Source: Exaiptasia diaphana
Taxonomy: Eukaryota > Cnidaria > Anthozoa > Actiniaria > Aiptasiidae
Direction of reading: 5' to 3'
DNA length: 64,000 nucleotides
Assembly (NCBI RefSeq): GCF_001417965.1
Contig: NW_018384245.1
Location: forward strand, 188,368 to 252,367
The notes under the pieces were generated by a model. It was not told the origin of the DNA, ran no database searches, and saw only the letters and a list, made by a program, of their open reading frames with translations. A program made the position numbers and the translations under genes. Below are positions 45,926 through 56,400 of the stretch, one piece after another (the first letter of the stretch is position 1; each line of letters starts with the position of its first letter).

Positions 45926-47383
45926 ATGAGTTCAATCAGTCAGTTTATTTGCGGAGCGGTTGCTGGCGTTGCTGTTGTTATCACTGTTACCAGACTACGA
46001 AATTACTGGACAGAACCAGAACCAACAACAACACCTCAACCAAGCATTGACTATCGAAATGATGCCATCGATCAAGAAAGTCTAACTCAAGAAAGAGTCC
46101 TTCATACCATCCAGAGTGCTGCAACCCCAATGAGGGCGACACCAGATGAACCAAGTGAAGAAGACGAGGAGGAACCGAGACGCAAAGAGAATGATTGTCA
46201 AAGTATTTTGAATTTGTTGTATAATATAGCTGAGGATCAGGCCAGGAAAGAAGGTTTTATTCACCGTGGTATAACCTGTAATACATGTAATTGTACACCA
46301 ATAACTGGAGTGCGTTACAAGTGCGCAAATTGTGTAGATTATGATATTTGTGAAAGGTGCGAGACTCAGGACTGCCATAACAGAACTCACGTATTTTTGA
46401 AAATCATTATCCCTATCCCACCATTGGCCAATCCAAGGACACCTTGCACAAATGCGCTGTATCCAGGTATGGAACTGTAGATTATACTCTCTCTTTTTTC
46501 TCTTAGTTAATTGTTTTTTGTTTTTTTTTATATTTTTTTTTCCTAATTTTTTTAAATATTGTTGTTGTGATCATGATATCTGTATTTATCTAGTTTTTGT
46601 ATTTTATTATTAGGCAAGAAAAACCACCCATGCCAATTAACTTGGGATGAAATTGAAAAAATAAAAAATGAGACCCATTTTGACCAAGTGGAAATTGAGG
46701 CTCTTGTCCAGCAGTTTAAAACTCTTGCAACAGAAGATCTTGGAATTACAAAAGATGTTTTTGATCAATGTCTTGGTCCACTTGGACAGCACAGAAATTT
46801 GGTGATGGAGCAGATGTTTCGATTCTATGACCAAGATGGAAATAATATAATTGATTTAGAAGAATTTATCCATGCTTTATCCATTTTAGTCAAAGGCACT
46901 CAAGAAGAAAAAATCCCTTTTGCATTTAAAGGTTATGATATAGAATCCAAAGGTTACATTAACAAAGAGAATTTGAGAAACATGTTCAAGGCATATTTTA
47001 ATGTCAGTTTGGAGCTGGTGCGAGACGTTGTCAAGTCTTGTGAAGAGGAGATGATGGCATCTTTTGATGATGCAGCTGATAAACCTGTGTCAGCTGTATT
47101 TAATGCGCCAATACCCAATCATGGAACCCCGTCTACTTCTGGTAAACCCTCACAGCATTACATGTACTCTAACCAAGGTACGTCTTCACAAAACGGTCCA
47201 GATGGTATGTGGCCTGTGATGGAAGCAATGTCTCAAGATGCAATTGATGAAATGGTAAATAATGTTTTCAAGCATGCTGATCTTGATGGAAATGAAGAGA
47301 TTTCATTTGAAGAATTTAGAGCTTGGGCAGCAAATGACAATACTTTGCTTTCTTGGTTTGAAGCATTGGGAACAGTGTTTTAG
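45926..47383 (+). CDS. Membrane-anchored ZZ zinc finger plus EF-hand protein
   Basis: Two exons, 45926-46463 and 46613-47383, joined in phase at LYPG/KKNHPC. About 435 residues. Residues 5-25 (QFICGAVAGVAVVITVTRL) form one hydrophobic segment, probably a signal anchor. An acidic linker follows (EEDEEEPRR). A ZZ-type zinc finger lies near residues 115-160: ITCNTCNCTPITGVRYKCAN, CVDYDICERC, and a distal His pair. The C-terminal part has EF-hands: DQDGNNIIDLEE and DLDGNEEISFEE are full 12-residue calcium loops, and DIESKGYINKEN is a weaker middle one. The layout resembles NCS/calcineurin-B-like proteins. It reverses the EF-then-ZZ order of dystrophin. It may sense calcium and bind a partner or a degron through ZZ at a membrane. 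No named orthologue is recognised. Confidence 0.85.
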
Positions 47384-47892
47384 ATTTCTTTTCTTACAGG
47401 GTCAATCTAACACTAGATACTTTATTGTTTTACTGGGAACATCATTTTAGATTTCATGTTGGAAACAAAATGGTTCATGTGAGTTTTAGGGATCATTTCT
47501 ATGCAAGATTAGATAACACTTATAACATATTAATAATTATAATTAATAATATGATGATTAATGATGTTAATAATATTGATTTAATTAATTATGAAAATTA
47601 TCTTCATTACATCCAAACAAGTACCATTACAAGCTGCATATTTTGAATTNAGAATCATTTTTTTCTCTATTTCATGATAACTTAATGGGATGATAAAATA
47701 ATCTCTAATGTTCTAATATCTCAATTTTCCTAATCTGTCAAACTCTGATATTATGTATTGTCTACCATTTATCATCACCACCTTGACTTTGTACTGGGTG
47801 TTTTTATAATTTTGCATGGTAAGTCCACTAGTGTTTGGAAAATAGAGCTTTCATTCCAGGAAAATACAAGATTTTAGATGATAAATGATATA

Positions 47893-47922
47893 TTACAACT
47901 AACAGAATGCTTTGCCCACTTT
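47893..47922. promoter_or_regulatory. SBS-like motif, copy 2 (inverted relative to copy 1)
   Basis: TACAACTAACAGAATGCTTT followed by GCCCACTT on the plus strand matches the reverse complement of 44777-44806 at about nine of ten positions over 30 bp. The two copies face each other around the ANAPC16/ZZ-EF pair. Confidence 0.35.
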
Positions 47923-48154
47923 AATGATTGGTTAGCATACAGGTTGTTGTAGTCAAATAACATTATCTTGCAAAATAATTTTGTACATATGAACTTTCCT
48001 TATAAGCTTCAATAACAAATATTATAAAATTTCTACATTTTGTATTTTTGGAGTGTAAATGTTTTGAAAATATTTTTTCATTTATGTGATTTTATTTGAA
48101 AGTGTGTCATTTGAAATGAAAAGTGTGAAGGATTTTTTCAATTTGTATATGACA

Positions 48155-48160
48155 AATAAA
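48155..48160 (+). terminator. Candidate poly(A) signal, ZZ/EF-hand gene
   Basis: AATAAA in GACAAATAAACG, about 770 bp after the stop codon. The surrounding 3' UTR is AT-rich. Confidence 0.45.
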
Positions 48161-48509
48161 CGAAAAGCTTAAAAAGTTGCTTGCAGATCCTGGTCATTGG
48201 GTTCCCTGTGGTGTAATTGTTTTGGAGTCTAGATGTATTTTTAGAAACAAAGCATCAATCAGTTTGGACATCAAGAGTATGTAAACATTAGACAGACTTT
48301 TAGAAAGGGTCTTGTTTCACGCCTCGATTGTATCGAGTGATGGAATGTAGAAACACACGTGCCAATATATCCATTCTTCTGTTGGCAAAAACTCTATGAT
48401 TTTTACTGATTTTGAGCGATAGAATACCAGGATTTATTGGCCAAGGAGGTCTTGGAGTAGTAAATGATTTTTAATCGACTTTAGTGGCTTTTCCAGCCTG
48501 GTTTTTGTG

Positions 48510-51500
48510 ATGGAATGTCAAGACTCTTCTTTGCGTGTTGAATTGCCTCATGAAGTGGTACTCAGATGGAAAACGTTACGTTGCCTTTACAAAACCCTAC
48601 AAACTGTCCAAAATACTGATAGTTTAGTTTCGGTTTTACTTCAAATTTTTAAAGCAAGTGGATATGATTTATTCTCAGATCAGCGTAATATTGCGGGGAA
48701 AATAGACTGGAACCCTTTCTCTGGATTACAAATATTTCTCGACGAGATCGCAACAGATATCGAGAGAAAGTCTTTCTTTCAAACAGTCTTACCTGTGATT
48801 TCGAGTCTGGCTTCCAACTTGGACAGATGTGCTCCCGCTCAAGGCTTACAACGTTCTTTCAGACAGAATTGTAAGTAGTCTGTAGTGTTATTGTGTTTGA
48901 AACAATTATCGCTTTTGTAAATGTGAGTTTTTGTTTGATATGAGTGGTGATGTGCTGAATCGTTTATGATTTATATAGACCTATTAAGACTATTACAGTC
49001 ATAACTACATTAAATACTTTGAGAGTTTATTTATTTAACCCTAAACTACATTTTGATAAGCTTCTTAGAACGTCTGCTCAATAATTTTCTGACATAATTG
49101 ATTAATCAATTGCAGAAAGTATTATTAGGAATAGATGTAGGAAATATACATTAGTATAAGATTAGTATAAATGAGAACCTTGAAAGACCCTATTTGAAAG
49201 CAAATCACTAAAATACATACAAATAAGACAAGTGAAATAAACTTCAATTTATATTCGTTAACTTTTCCTATGACCATATTTATCCTTGCTTCCCTCTCCC
49301 TCTGCACCCCTTTCCCATTCACTATCACATTTCTCATTCATTCTATTGCTCATTTTTAATCATTCTCATGAGATTAAAAAGACAGGCAGCAACGTTGGTA
49401 GCATATTGATACATATTTCTTGCAGCATTTACAGCATCATTGGACAAAGGATTTCTAGCATCAATTCTTGCATCACTTTTCCTCTGTGCCATGCCACCCT
49501 GTACAACTTCAAATAATAAAACTACAATAGATTTTGTCAAGCTTTATGGAAATATTCAAAGGTGAATAATTTCTGTCTTTGTATAATTATTATAAATGTG
49601 TCTTATGTATTAATGTTTATGGTTATTCTGATCTTCTATCCCAGACCTGAGTTCAAGGATCATGCCATAGCTAAACTAAGGCAAGTTTTGCAGTATTTTG
49701 AGAGGATAGCATCAAATGAGCTTGATTTAAGTGGAGAGGTTGTCTTTGAAAGACAGGTTGGTAATGCTTTTATATTTGGATTGTCTTGAAGTTAATTATA
49801 CACATAATCTATTTGAGGCAAAAAGATATGATTCACAGTACTTACAAACACTGATATATAAAATTATTGTCATTTGCTCCCTGCCAGGTTGCAGAAAGGT
49901 CATCTCTTCCCTCCATCAAAGACTGGAAAGAGTTTTCTGCTGCATTGTGTCCTTTTATTGTTGAACAGAAAACAATTAAGCATTTTCACATACTTTCATC
50001 CAATTGCAAGGTATCATTTTATTTATGTTTTTTAATGGAGTTCTTGTGGTTATTGGTGGTTATTCTTATGATTGCTTGTAGGTCGACGTTTGTGGTTGTT
50101 TCCATGGTAACAATATGATGGTAAGTATACATCATGTTCGTATAAAGATAATACCTTTTTGACTTGATTATGATACTTTGTAGGTTGAGAAAGATGCAAG
50201 TTTAGAAGCATTGATAGCATCTGTGTTTGTAGAAGAATTGGATGATAACGAAACACTTCTAATAAAGGTAATTGATTGTTATGGATGATGATTGAAACCT
50301 TTATCATGACAGTGATTTGATGAAGAAGAGTATGATAATATATATGAAAATATCAATAATTTTTTGGTTGTGTCAGGAAAATGGAGCAAGTGGTCTTGTG
50401 GAAAGGTTGAATAATTGGATACCTTCACCCGCTGAGCAACAAACAGGAGATGCTGTAAGGGGCCTGGTACTGAGATACCTTAATCAGGCGCTTACTTGTT
50501 TTGACAGCCAAGAATTAAAATGCAAGTTTATGGCAATGAACTCTGCAAACAGTCAGCCCCACTATGGTAATGACATAATTTCTTTTTTCAATTTATGTAT
50601 ACTTTTCAATGCCTCAACCACCTTCCCATAGCACCTCCCCATGCCACTTTCCTATAACACCTCCCATGCCATGTCATACCACCTACCCATGGCACCTACT
50701 CATACTACCTACTGCTGTCACTTCCCTGTACCACCTCCCAATGACACCTGATACCACCTCCTCATGACACCTCCTCATACCACCTCATATCACCTCCTAC
50801 CATCTACCCATGCCACCACCTCATACTACCTACTGCTGCCACTTCCCCATACCACCTCCCAATGACACCCCATACCACCTCCTCATGACACCTTCTCATA
50901 CCACCTCATAGCACCTCCTCATACCATCTACCCATGCCACCACCTCATACTACCTCCCCGCACCTTCTCTTCATATCTCCTCCATACTAGCGCCCACCAA
51001 CTTTGGCAATCCTTTGTTTATTTTTTCAGATGGTGTCCAGTTTGTGCAAGATGATCTCAATGACAATAATGTACTTCCAAATGAACCCAAACAAATACAG
51101 GACACTGACATACATGACATCACAGCTATACCTGGAATTGATGGGTTCTGCGACTCACTTGTTGACCAAGCCTATAATCAGGCACGTGATGAAATCGACA
51201 TTACTTCCAAAGTGGACAGTCCTGATACGTTGGAGAGTCTGATGGTAAAATCTCTTCATGATGTTTTCCAAAAAACACCCGAGAAAGAGAAGGTGTTTTC
51301 AGATAGTATAATCCATTCTCCTTTGCTTCCTAAGTGTTTAAAACATTTCCATTCAAACGGCGATTTTAATTCTCCTTTGGTACCCAGTACACCACCTTCA
51401 TCTCCTGCTAAAAGGGGACTGGTTAAAAATGGAAGACAATCCTCACTCGCGCCGTCCAACCCATTAATGGAAGAGTTAAGGCTTGGCACTAAAAGTTTTG

Positions 51501-53292
51501 CTGACTCGCTGGCGGAGGCGTTGATGTCGTGTGTCTTGCTTTCATCATCCTTGGCAACCTCCATAGCAACCGAGGCTTTAGATCCATTGTCAATCACATC
51601 AGTTACTATGGAGTTGTTTCAGAAGAGCCCGAGAAAGGTTAAGCTTATAGAGGAACGGCAAAATGGTCGAATTTCAGGCACGACAACAACATGTTCTTCA
51701 GATGCAGTTCAAAAACGTCTTTATCCCAAGGACGACTCTTCATTCCGTTTGCTAAGCAATCAAGAGAACGATTCAAATTTCAACGACTTTTCTTCCACTT
51801 TGTCGTCAATTGAATCGGAAGAAGACCACGAAGAACGTCGCCAAAGCTTAAACGAACTAGCATTAAATCTATTTGAAAACTTTGCATCAAAGTTGTCGAC
51901 CTCGATCATTCAAACAGCAACTAGAGACATCGTTGGGGATCTACAAGGCATTGACGAAGAATCTACTCTTCACAATGCAAGTGAATCAAGAGATACTGGC
52001 ATGTCTACTGAAGTCAATGTTGACGATAGGTTTTCTGATAGTGATAGCGACATAGAGTACAATGACTGGTATGACATGGACAAACAACTAGAGGACCAGT
52101 TGTACGAATTAGATTTAATTGACAACGAAGACGATGCAGAATCAATGAGAACCTTGTCAGACATGGCAGAAGACATCACGTCAAACGTATTACGTACGGC
52201 AGCATCTGCTGCTGTCACTCAACTCGAGTCACCAGCCCTGGATGATGCTCTTAAAGAACAAGGAGAAGGAGGCATTGATTATGCGGTTAAAAGTATCATA
52301 GAATACGACATCACTGATGATTACCTGGAAAGTAATCAGGAAACTATTGAGATGATCGCGTCCAATATGTCTACAAATATTATTCAAGCTGTATTCGAAG
52401 AAGTATTTTCCAAGTCAACCTCAGAGAGCTCAAGCTACATTCATTTAGAAGATGATTTTACTAGAAGCAGTGATCAGTGTGTTGAAATCATACAGTATGC
52501 TGAGGTACTTACAGAACACTTGCTAGAAACAAGTATAGCTATTGCAAGTGCTAGTGTATGGTCATGTGATGAAAGCAATGCTATCTCGACTAGTGTATGG
52601 TCATGTGATGAAGGCAATGCTATTGGTGTTCAAATGGAAGTTGTTTTACAATGGTTGGCCGCATCAGCTGTAAGTTGTCCTGCTTTGACGTTCCATACCA
52701 TGGAAGACAGGAGATTGGACAAGGTACGAAGTGATTATCTTGCTACGCACGTGCAGACTTGCCGAATATATGAAAATATCGCGCATGCGTTAAGATGAGA
52801 TTTACCAATTGCTTGAAGGCTTTCGTCTATGCGAACTAACTTTGTTTATTGAAATTTCAAGTCATTTTTTTCCTTGCATCTTCTCCGCTACCTCCCGGTC
52901 CTTCCTTCCTTCCTTTTTCCTTCCTTCCACATTACCTCCCTTTCTTCCTACCTTCGTTTTTCATTCCTCTGTCCCCTCATCCCCTTTCCACTTTTCATAC
53001 CTTTTTTTACCTCTTCATTTCCTTCCTATTTTTTCTTCTTTTTCTTTTTCCGTCTCCATTCCCTGCTCTTCCTTCAATTTCGATTTTACGCTACCCTTGT
53101 TATTTCTTTATTTTCATTTTTCTTTCCTGGTATTCACTTATTTCATTGATGTTTTCCCAGTTGTCGAAAGTTCAACAGACGTTAAGAAAGAACCATTTAC
53201 GAGTGTGTGACGTCTTGGAGATCGTTTTGCGTTACATCGACAGAGCAGATGCGCGTGATCTCTTTGAGTTTTTACTTGATAATTTAAACTGA
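48510..53292 (+). CDS. PARG-like pseudoenzyme fused to a long acidic AKAP-like tail
   Basis: Exons: 48510-48870, 49426-49561, 49645-49756, 49888-50010, 50082-50120, 50184-50267, 50377-50566, 51030-52723 and 53161-53292. All are in phase, giving about 955 residues. The first seven exons follow human PARG in order: helical N-terminal part (FLDEIATDIERKSFFQTVLP), FLASILASLFLCAMP, AKLRQVLQYFERI, GEVVFERQ, IKDWKEFSAAL, NCKVDV, and LIASVFVEELDDNETLLIK. Where active PARG has the GGG loop and QEE acidic pair, this protein reads CFHGNNMM and VEKDASLEAL, so hydrolase activity is unlikely. The C-terminal macrodomain lobe is absent. Exon 8 encodes a disordered Ser/Asp/Glu-rich tail with amphipathic helices spaced along it: ADSLAEALMSCVLLSSSLA, FASKLSTSIIQTATRDIV, MAEDITSNVLRTAASAAV, IASNMSTNIIQAVFEEVF, and a last one in exon 9. 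They resemble RII-binding sites of AKAP11/SPHKAP-type anchors. The role is inferred to be scaffolding. Confidence 0.8.
50620..50990. repeat. Minisatellite of CATACCACCTCC-type units in a PARG-like intron
   Basis: Degenerate 10-14 bp units (CATACCACCTCC, CATGACACCTCC, CATGCCACC) are arranged in a higher-order repeat of about 121-124 bp. CATACTACCT begins at 50701, 50822 and 50946. One strand is almost G-free. The array sits immediately before the long acidic-tail exon. Confidence 0.85.
52546..52624 (+). repeat. 39-bp in-frame tandem duplication in the PARG-like gene
   Basis: SVWSCDESNAIST is followed directly by SVWSCDEGNAIG. The DNA copies (TAGTGTATGGTCATGTGATG twice) differ at few positions, so the duplication looks recent. 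It adds a second Trp-Cys motif to the acidic tail. Confidence 0.85.
52870..53160 (+). other. Exceptionally long polypyrimidine tract in the last PARG-like intron
   Basis: Nearly 290 bp of C/T-rich sequence (TTCCTTCC, CTTTTTCTTC and similar) leads to the acceptor TTTTCCCAG at 53160. It keeps several plus-strand frames open by composition alone, which are not genes. It may affect splice efficiency or form triplex DNA. Confidence 0.75.
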
Positions 53293-53488
53293 GAGTCGAT
53301 GCCGTAGGTGCATGCATTCCACAAAAAGATCGGGATTTAACGAAATTCAGAGATCTAATAGCAATGGAGATCAAGGAAACACTAAAATATGAGGAATTTC
53401 TTAAAATGGGTGTGATAATACCATGATCGTTTCGTGTATATAACATTGCTGTTGCTATGGCACTGTGGCAATTCTTTTTATTTGAGCA

Positions 53489-53494
53489 AATAAA
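53489..53494 (+). terminator. Candidate poly(A) signal, PARG-like gene
   Basis: AATAAA about 200 bp after the PARG-like stop codon. Confidence 0.6.
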
Positions 53495-56400
53495 ATTTCA
53501 TATTTTTTTATATTCTATAAAATGCGCTAATACATCAATCGAACAACCTGCCCACAACCCTGTGAATACCTGGTAATTAACGGTATTTTCCGATGCTGTT
53601 AAAATAGTATTAAATCCCCGGGATTTAAGGGGCGTGACTTCATTGATGAGATACATTACCCTCTATATGCAAGAAGATGCATAAAAAATGGGTTGTCATG
53701 CTAAATTTAATGTTAAAGTAGTCGAATATCGTACCGTAATACAAATGGTTAAATATCCTTTTTGGGGCACCGAAAAAAAAACATTGAGGCGAATCTTTTT
53801 TAATTACGAATGTAGACCTTATTAAAATAGGGCTTATTAAAAAGGCTCTTTTCACGCAAAGAACAGACGTGCCAATAACATAAAAAAATTGTCATGGAAA
53901 TGATTAAAAAACAAACGAGTTTTAGGAACCATTAGTGCTTGCATTACTTATCTATCGGGACGCAGTGTGAATTATTTTCCCATGGAGTTCAAAGACTACT
54001 TTATTGGATCAGTTTGTCTCGGGTATTATCCTCTAATAAAGCATAGAGCGCAAGCTAATTGTTTTGTGGAATTTCGTGTCAGATCTGAATAAGAAATGTC
54101 AATGTCTTCCCTATGTAAACATAACAAAAAGAGTAGAAAACATCTAAACAATAACTAAAAGGCGAGAGGAAAGCAATCATTATGGCTTAAAGGCTAACTG
54201 GAAGTACAGTTAAGCGAAAGCCAAAGGAATCAATCTCGAGTAATGATGAATTTGGTCTGCAGTTGTTGACTTAAGATTTGATAAAAATTGACTCGGAAGA
54301 AAACTTGCCAATCACATATTATGAAGCAAGTTTTAATCTTTGAAGGATATGAATAAAGAAAAGATAAAAGCAATCCCTTAATTCTACAAAAGCAATATTC
54401 ATTATGTAGATTCAAACCAGTTGTCTGACGAACTATATGGCAATGATGATGAAAATGATATGAAAATTAATTAACTCGTCACGTGACCCATTTCAAGACG
54501 TTTCATTGGCTACAAATTTATATTCTAAAGATTTTTCATTGGCTGTCAAACGTTCTTGTTCTCTGACTGGTTGTCGAGACTTAGCCATGAAAAAGACGCG
54601 ATTTTTAGACTTCAGTCAATATTTGCAGGAGGTGCAGTGGGCTTCATGTTTTGACATCGATTATTTTAGATCTAAGTCGGTCATGGTGGTGTATCTAGAG
54701 CGGTAAGTAATTTTTATCATATATTTAGTTTTGTTAGAGTCGCAATTTATGTTTGCTTGTTATACAGGTTGCAATAGACGCCTTGCAGAAGTCGAACCAT
54801 CTCTTGATATTAAAAGGTACAGGATCTTTCATTATATGAACATAATTTTTTACAATTTTAAAGTATACTAGTTAATCTATAAACTGCTTTACAAGCATTG
54901 TGGCTGGTTTTGTTATTATTCTGCTTTAAAGTAGATTTAAAAGTAATTAAAATGAATTCAGTTTTGGGTTGATGATATTCAGTGAATCTGTTTCTTCATT
55001 TAATTTCGAGCCAATACAAATTTGAAACTTCAATTTGCTTGCGAACAATTCTAAAGTACATTTTATTCTTTCATCTTCTTTTTTTACCAATTTTATTTCT
55101 GATTTTTACTTTTCTGATGAGAAAGACCGAAACAATTTGCGCATGATTTGTTTTTTCTAGTTCTTAGATTGTGTTCTCACTATTAGGTGTGAGAAATTGT
55201 CAATATAGTTCTTGATATTCACACACTTGCGGCTCCTGTTATTGTTGGTTTGTTCTTTTTTTACTAAACAAAAAAAAGCTTGTTTTGTAATATTAAAAAC
55301 ATTCAAAAGTAATTGAAAATTGTATTGAAAACTGTGATGAAGTGCAACTGAGAGGAACAATTCATTCGCCCAGTTCGACCTGTTATGCACCAAATTACAA
55401 AACATTTAATCAAATACGAAGCAATATTCACCTTGTTATGATGACATATATTGGAAAACATACGTCTCTTTCACCTAAAAACTATGCTCTTTAAACTGGA
55501 TGGTGATCGGGTGTGAAGCAAAGTTTTATTCAGTGAAACATATGTAACATTTTCTAAATTCTTCGTGTGTAAATTTTAGCTATATCAAATGTAAATCATT
55601 CTTCTATGTATTCTTGTAATTTCATTGCTAAGCAAAACATCAATAGGCGGTCTAGCTTGAACAGCGACTTATTTCAATGTCCGTTTTTGAATCGTTAAAA
55701 CTTGTTAGTCATAAGCCATGTAAATAAAACTATATTTTCATCCTATTTTTGAGGATTTAAGCTGTGTTTTAGGACGAAAAGTGGCATATTTATTAAACGT
55801 CGAGTATGTACTTCAAGTGACCTTCAAGATTTCAATTTAGACTCAAATTTGTGTCTGTTTCTTTCAAGCAATCATCAAATGGTCAAGGTCTTCAATGGGG
55901 TTGTGGTAGATGTTTTATTTTAATATTCATACACTATATATTAATAGAATCAGCCATCTGGTCTTCCTCATCATTCACTTCGAAAAACTCATTTCTTTGC
56001 TGTCGCTAATTTTTAATCAAGTAATTGTATTATTTTTTTTACTAGTATAATGAAAGACAATTTGAATAATTTCAGACACCTGCAATTTCACGGGGTATCA
56101 TTTCCATGAGGTTTTAATTCAGTGGAATTAACCGATCTTTTCTGAATGAGAAATTACAGACTTCTTGCCGGGATTAGCAAAGTACTTATCAATGAGCTAA
56201 TAGAACAATGCCTGTGGCTGGTTTCTACCAGGTCGTGTAGTTCATCCTTTAATTATTTTTTATTATTTAACGATTTTTTAATGTCCAGAAATGACAAGGA
56301 TCTGCAGGAAAAATTTGCCGGGTCTAGATAACCTCAATCAATGATGAACCAGTATCCTTTTTTTATTTCTATTTTAAAGACATTTTCTCATATCCAAGCA

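Larger units (their letters stand above)
47384..48509. other. Intergenic region between the ZZ/EF-hand and PARG-like genes
   Basis: It begins with the ZZ/EF-hand 3' UTR, with AATAAA at 48155-48160. The AT-rich stretch at 47520-47600 is made of TAATAAT-type repeats. A second SBS-like motif lies at about 47893-47922. The last 300 bp should hold the promoter of the downstream gene. Confidence 0.55.

Noticed and set aside
52809-53292. Overlapping Pro/Ser/Phe-rich frames over the C/T tract
   Set aside because: These are produced by the pyrimidine composition. Only the final exon 53161-53292 is supported by splice phase.
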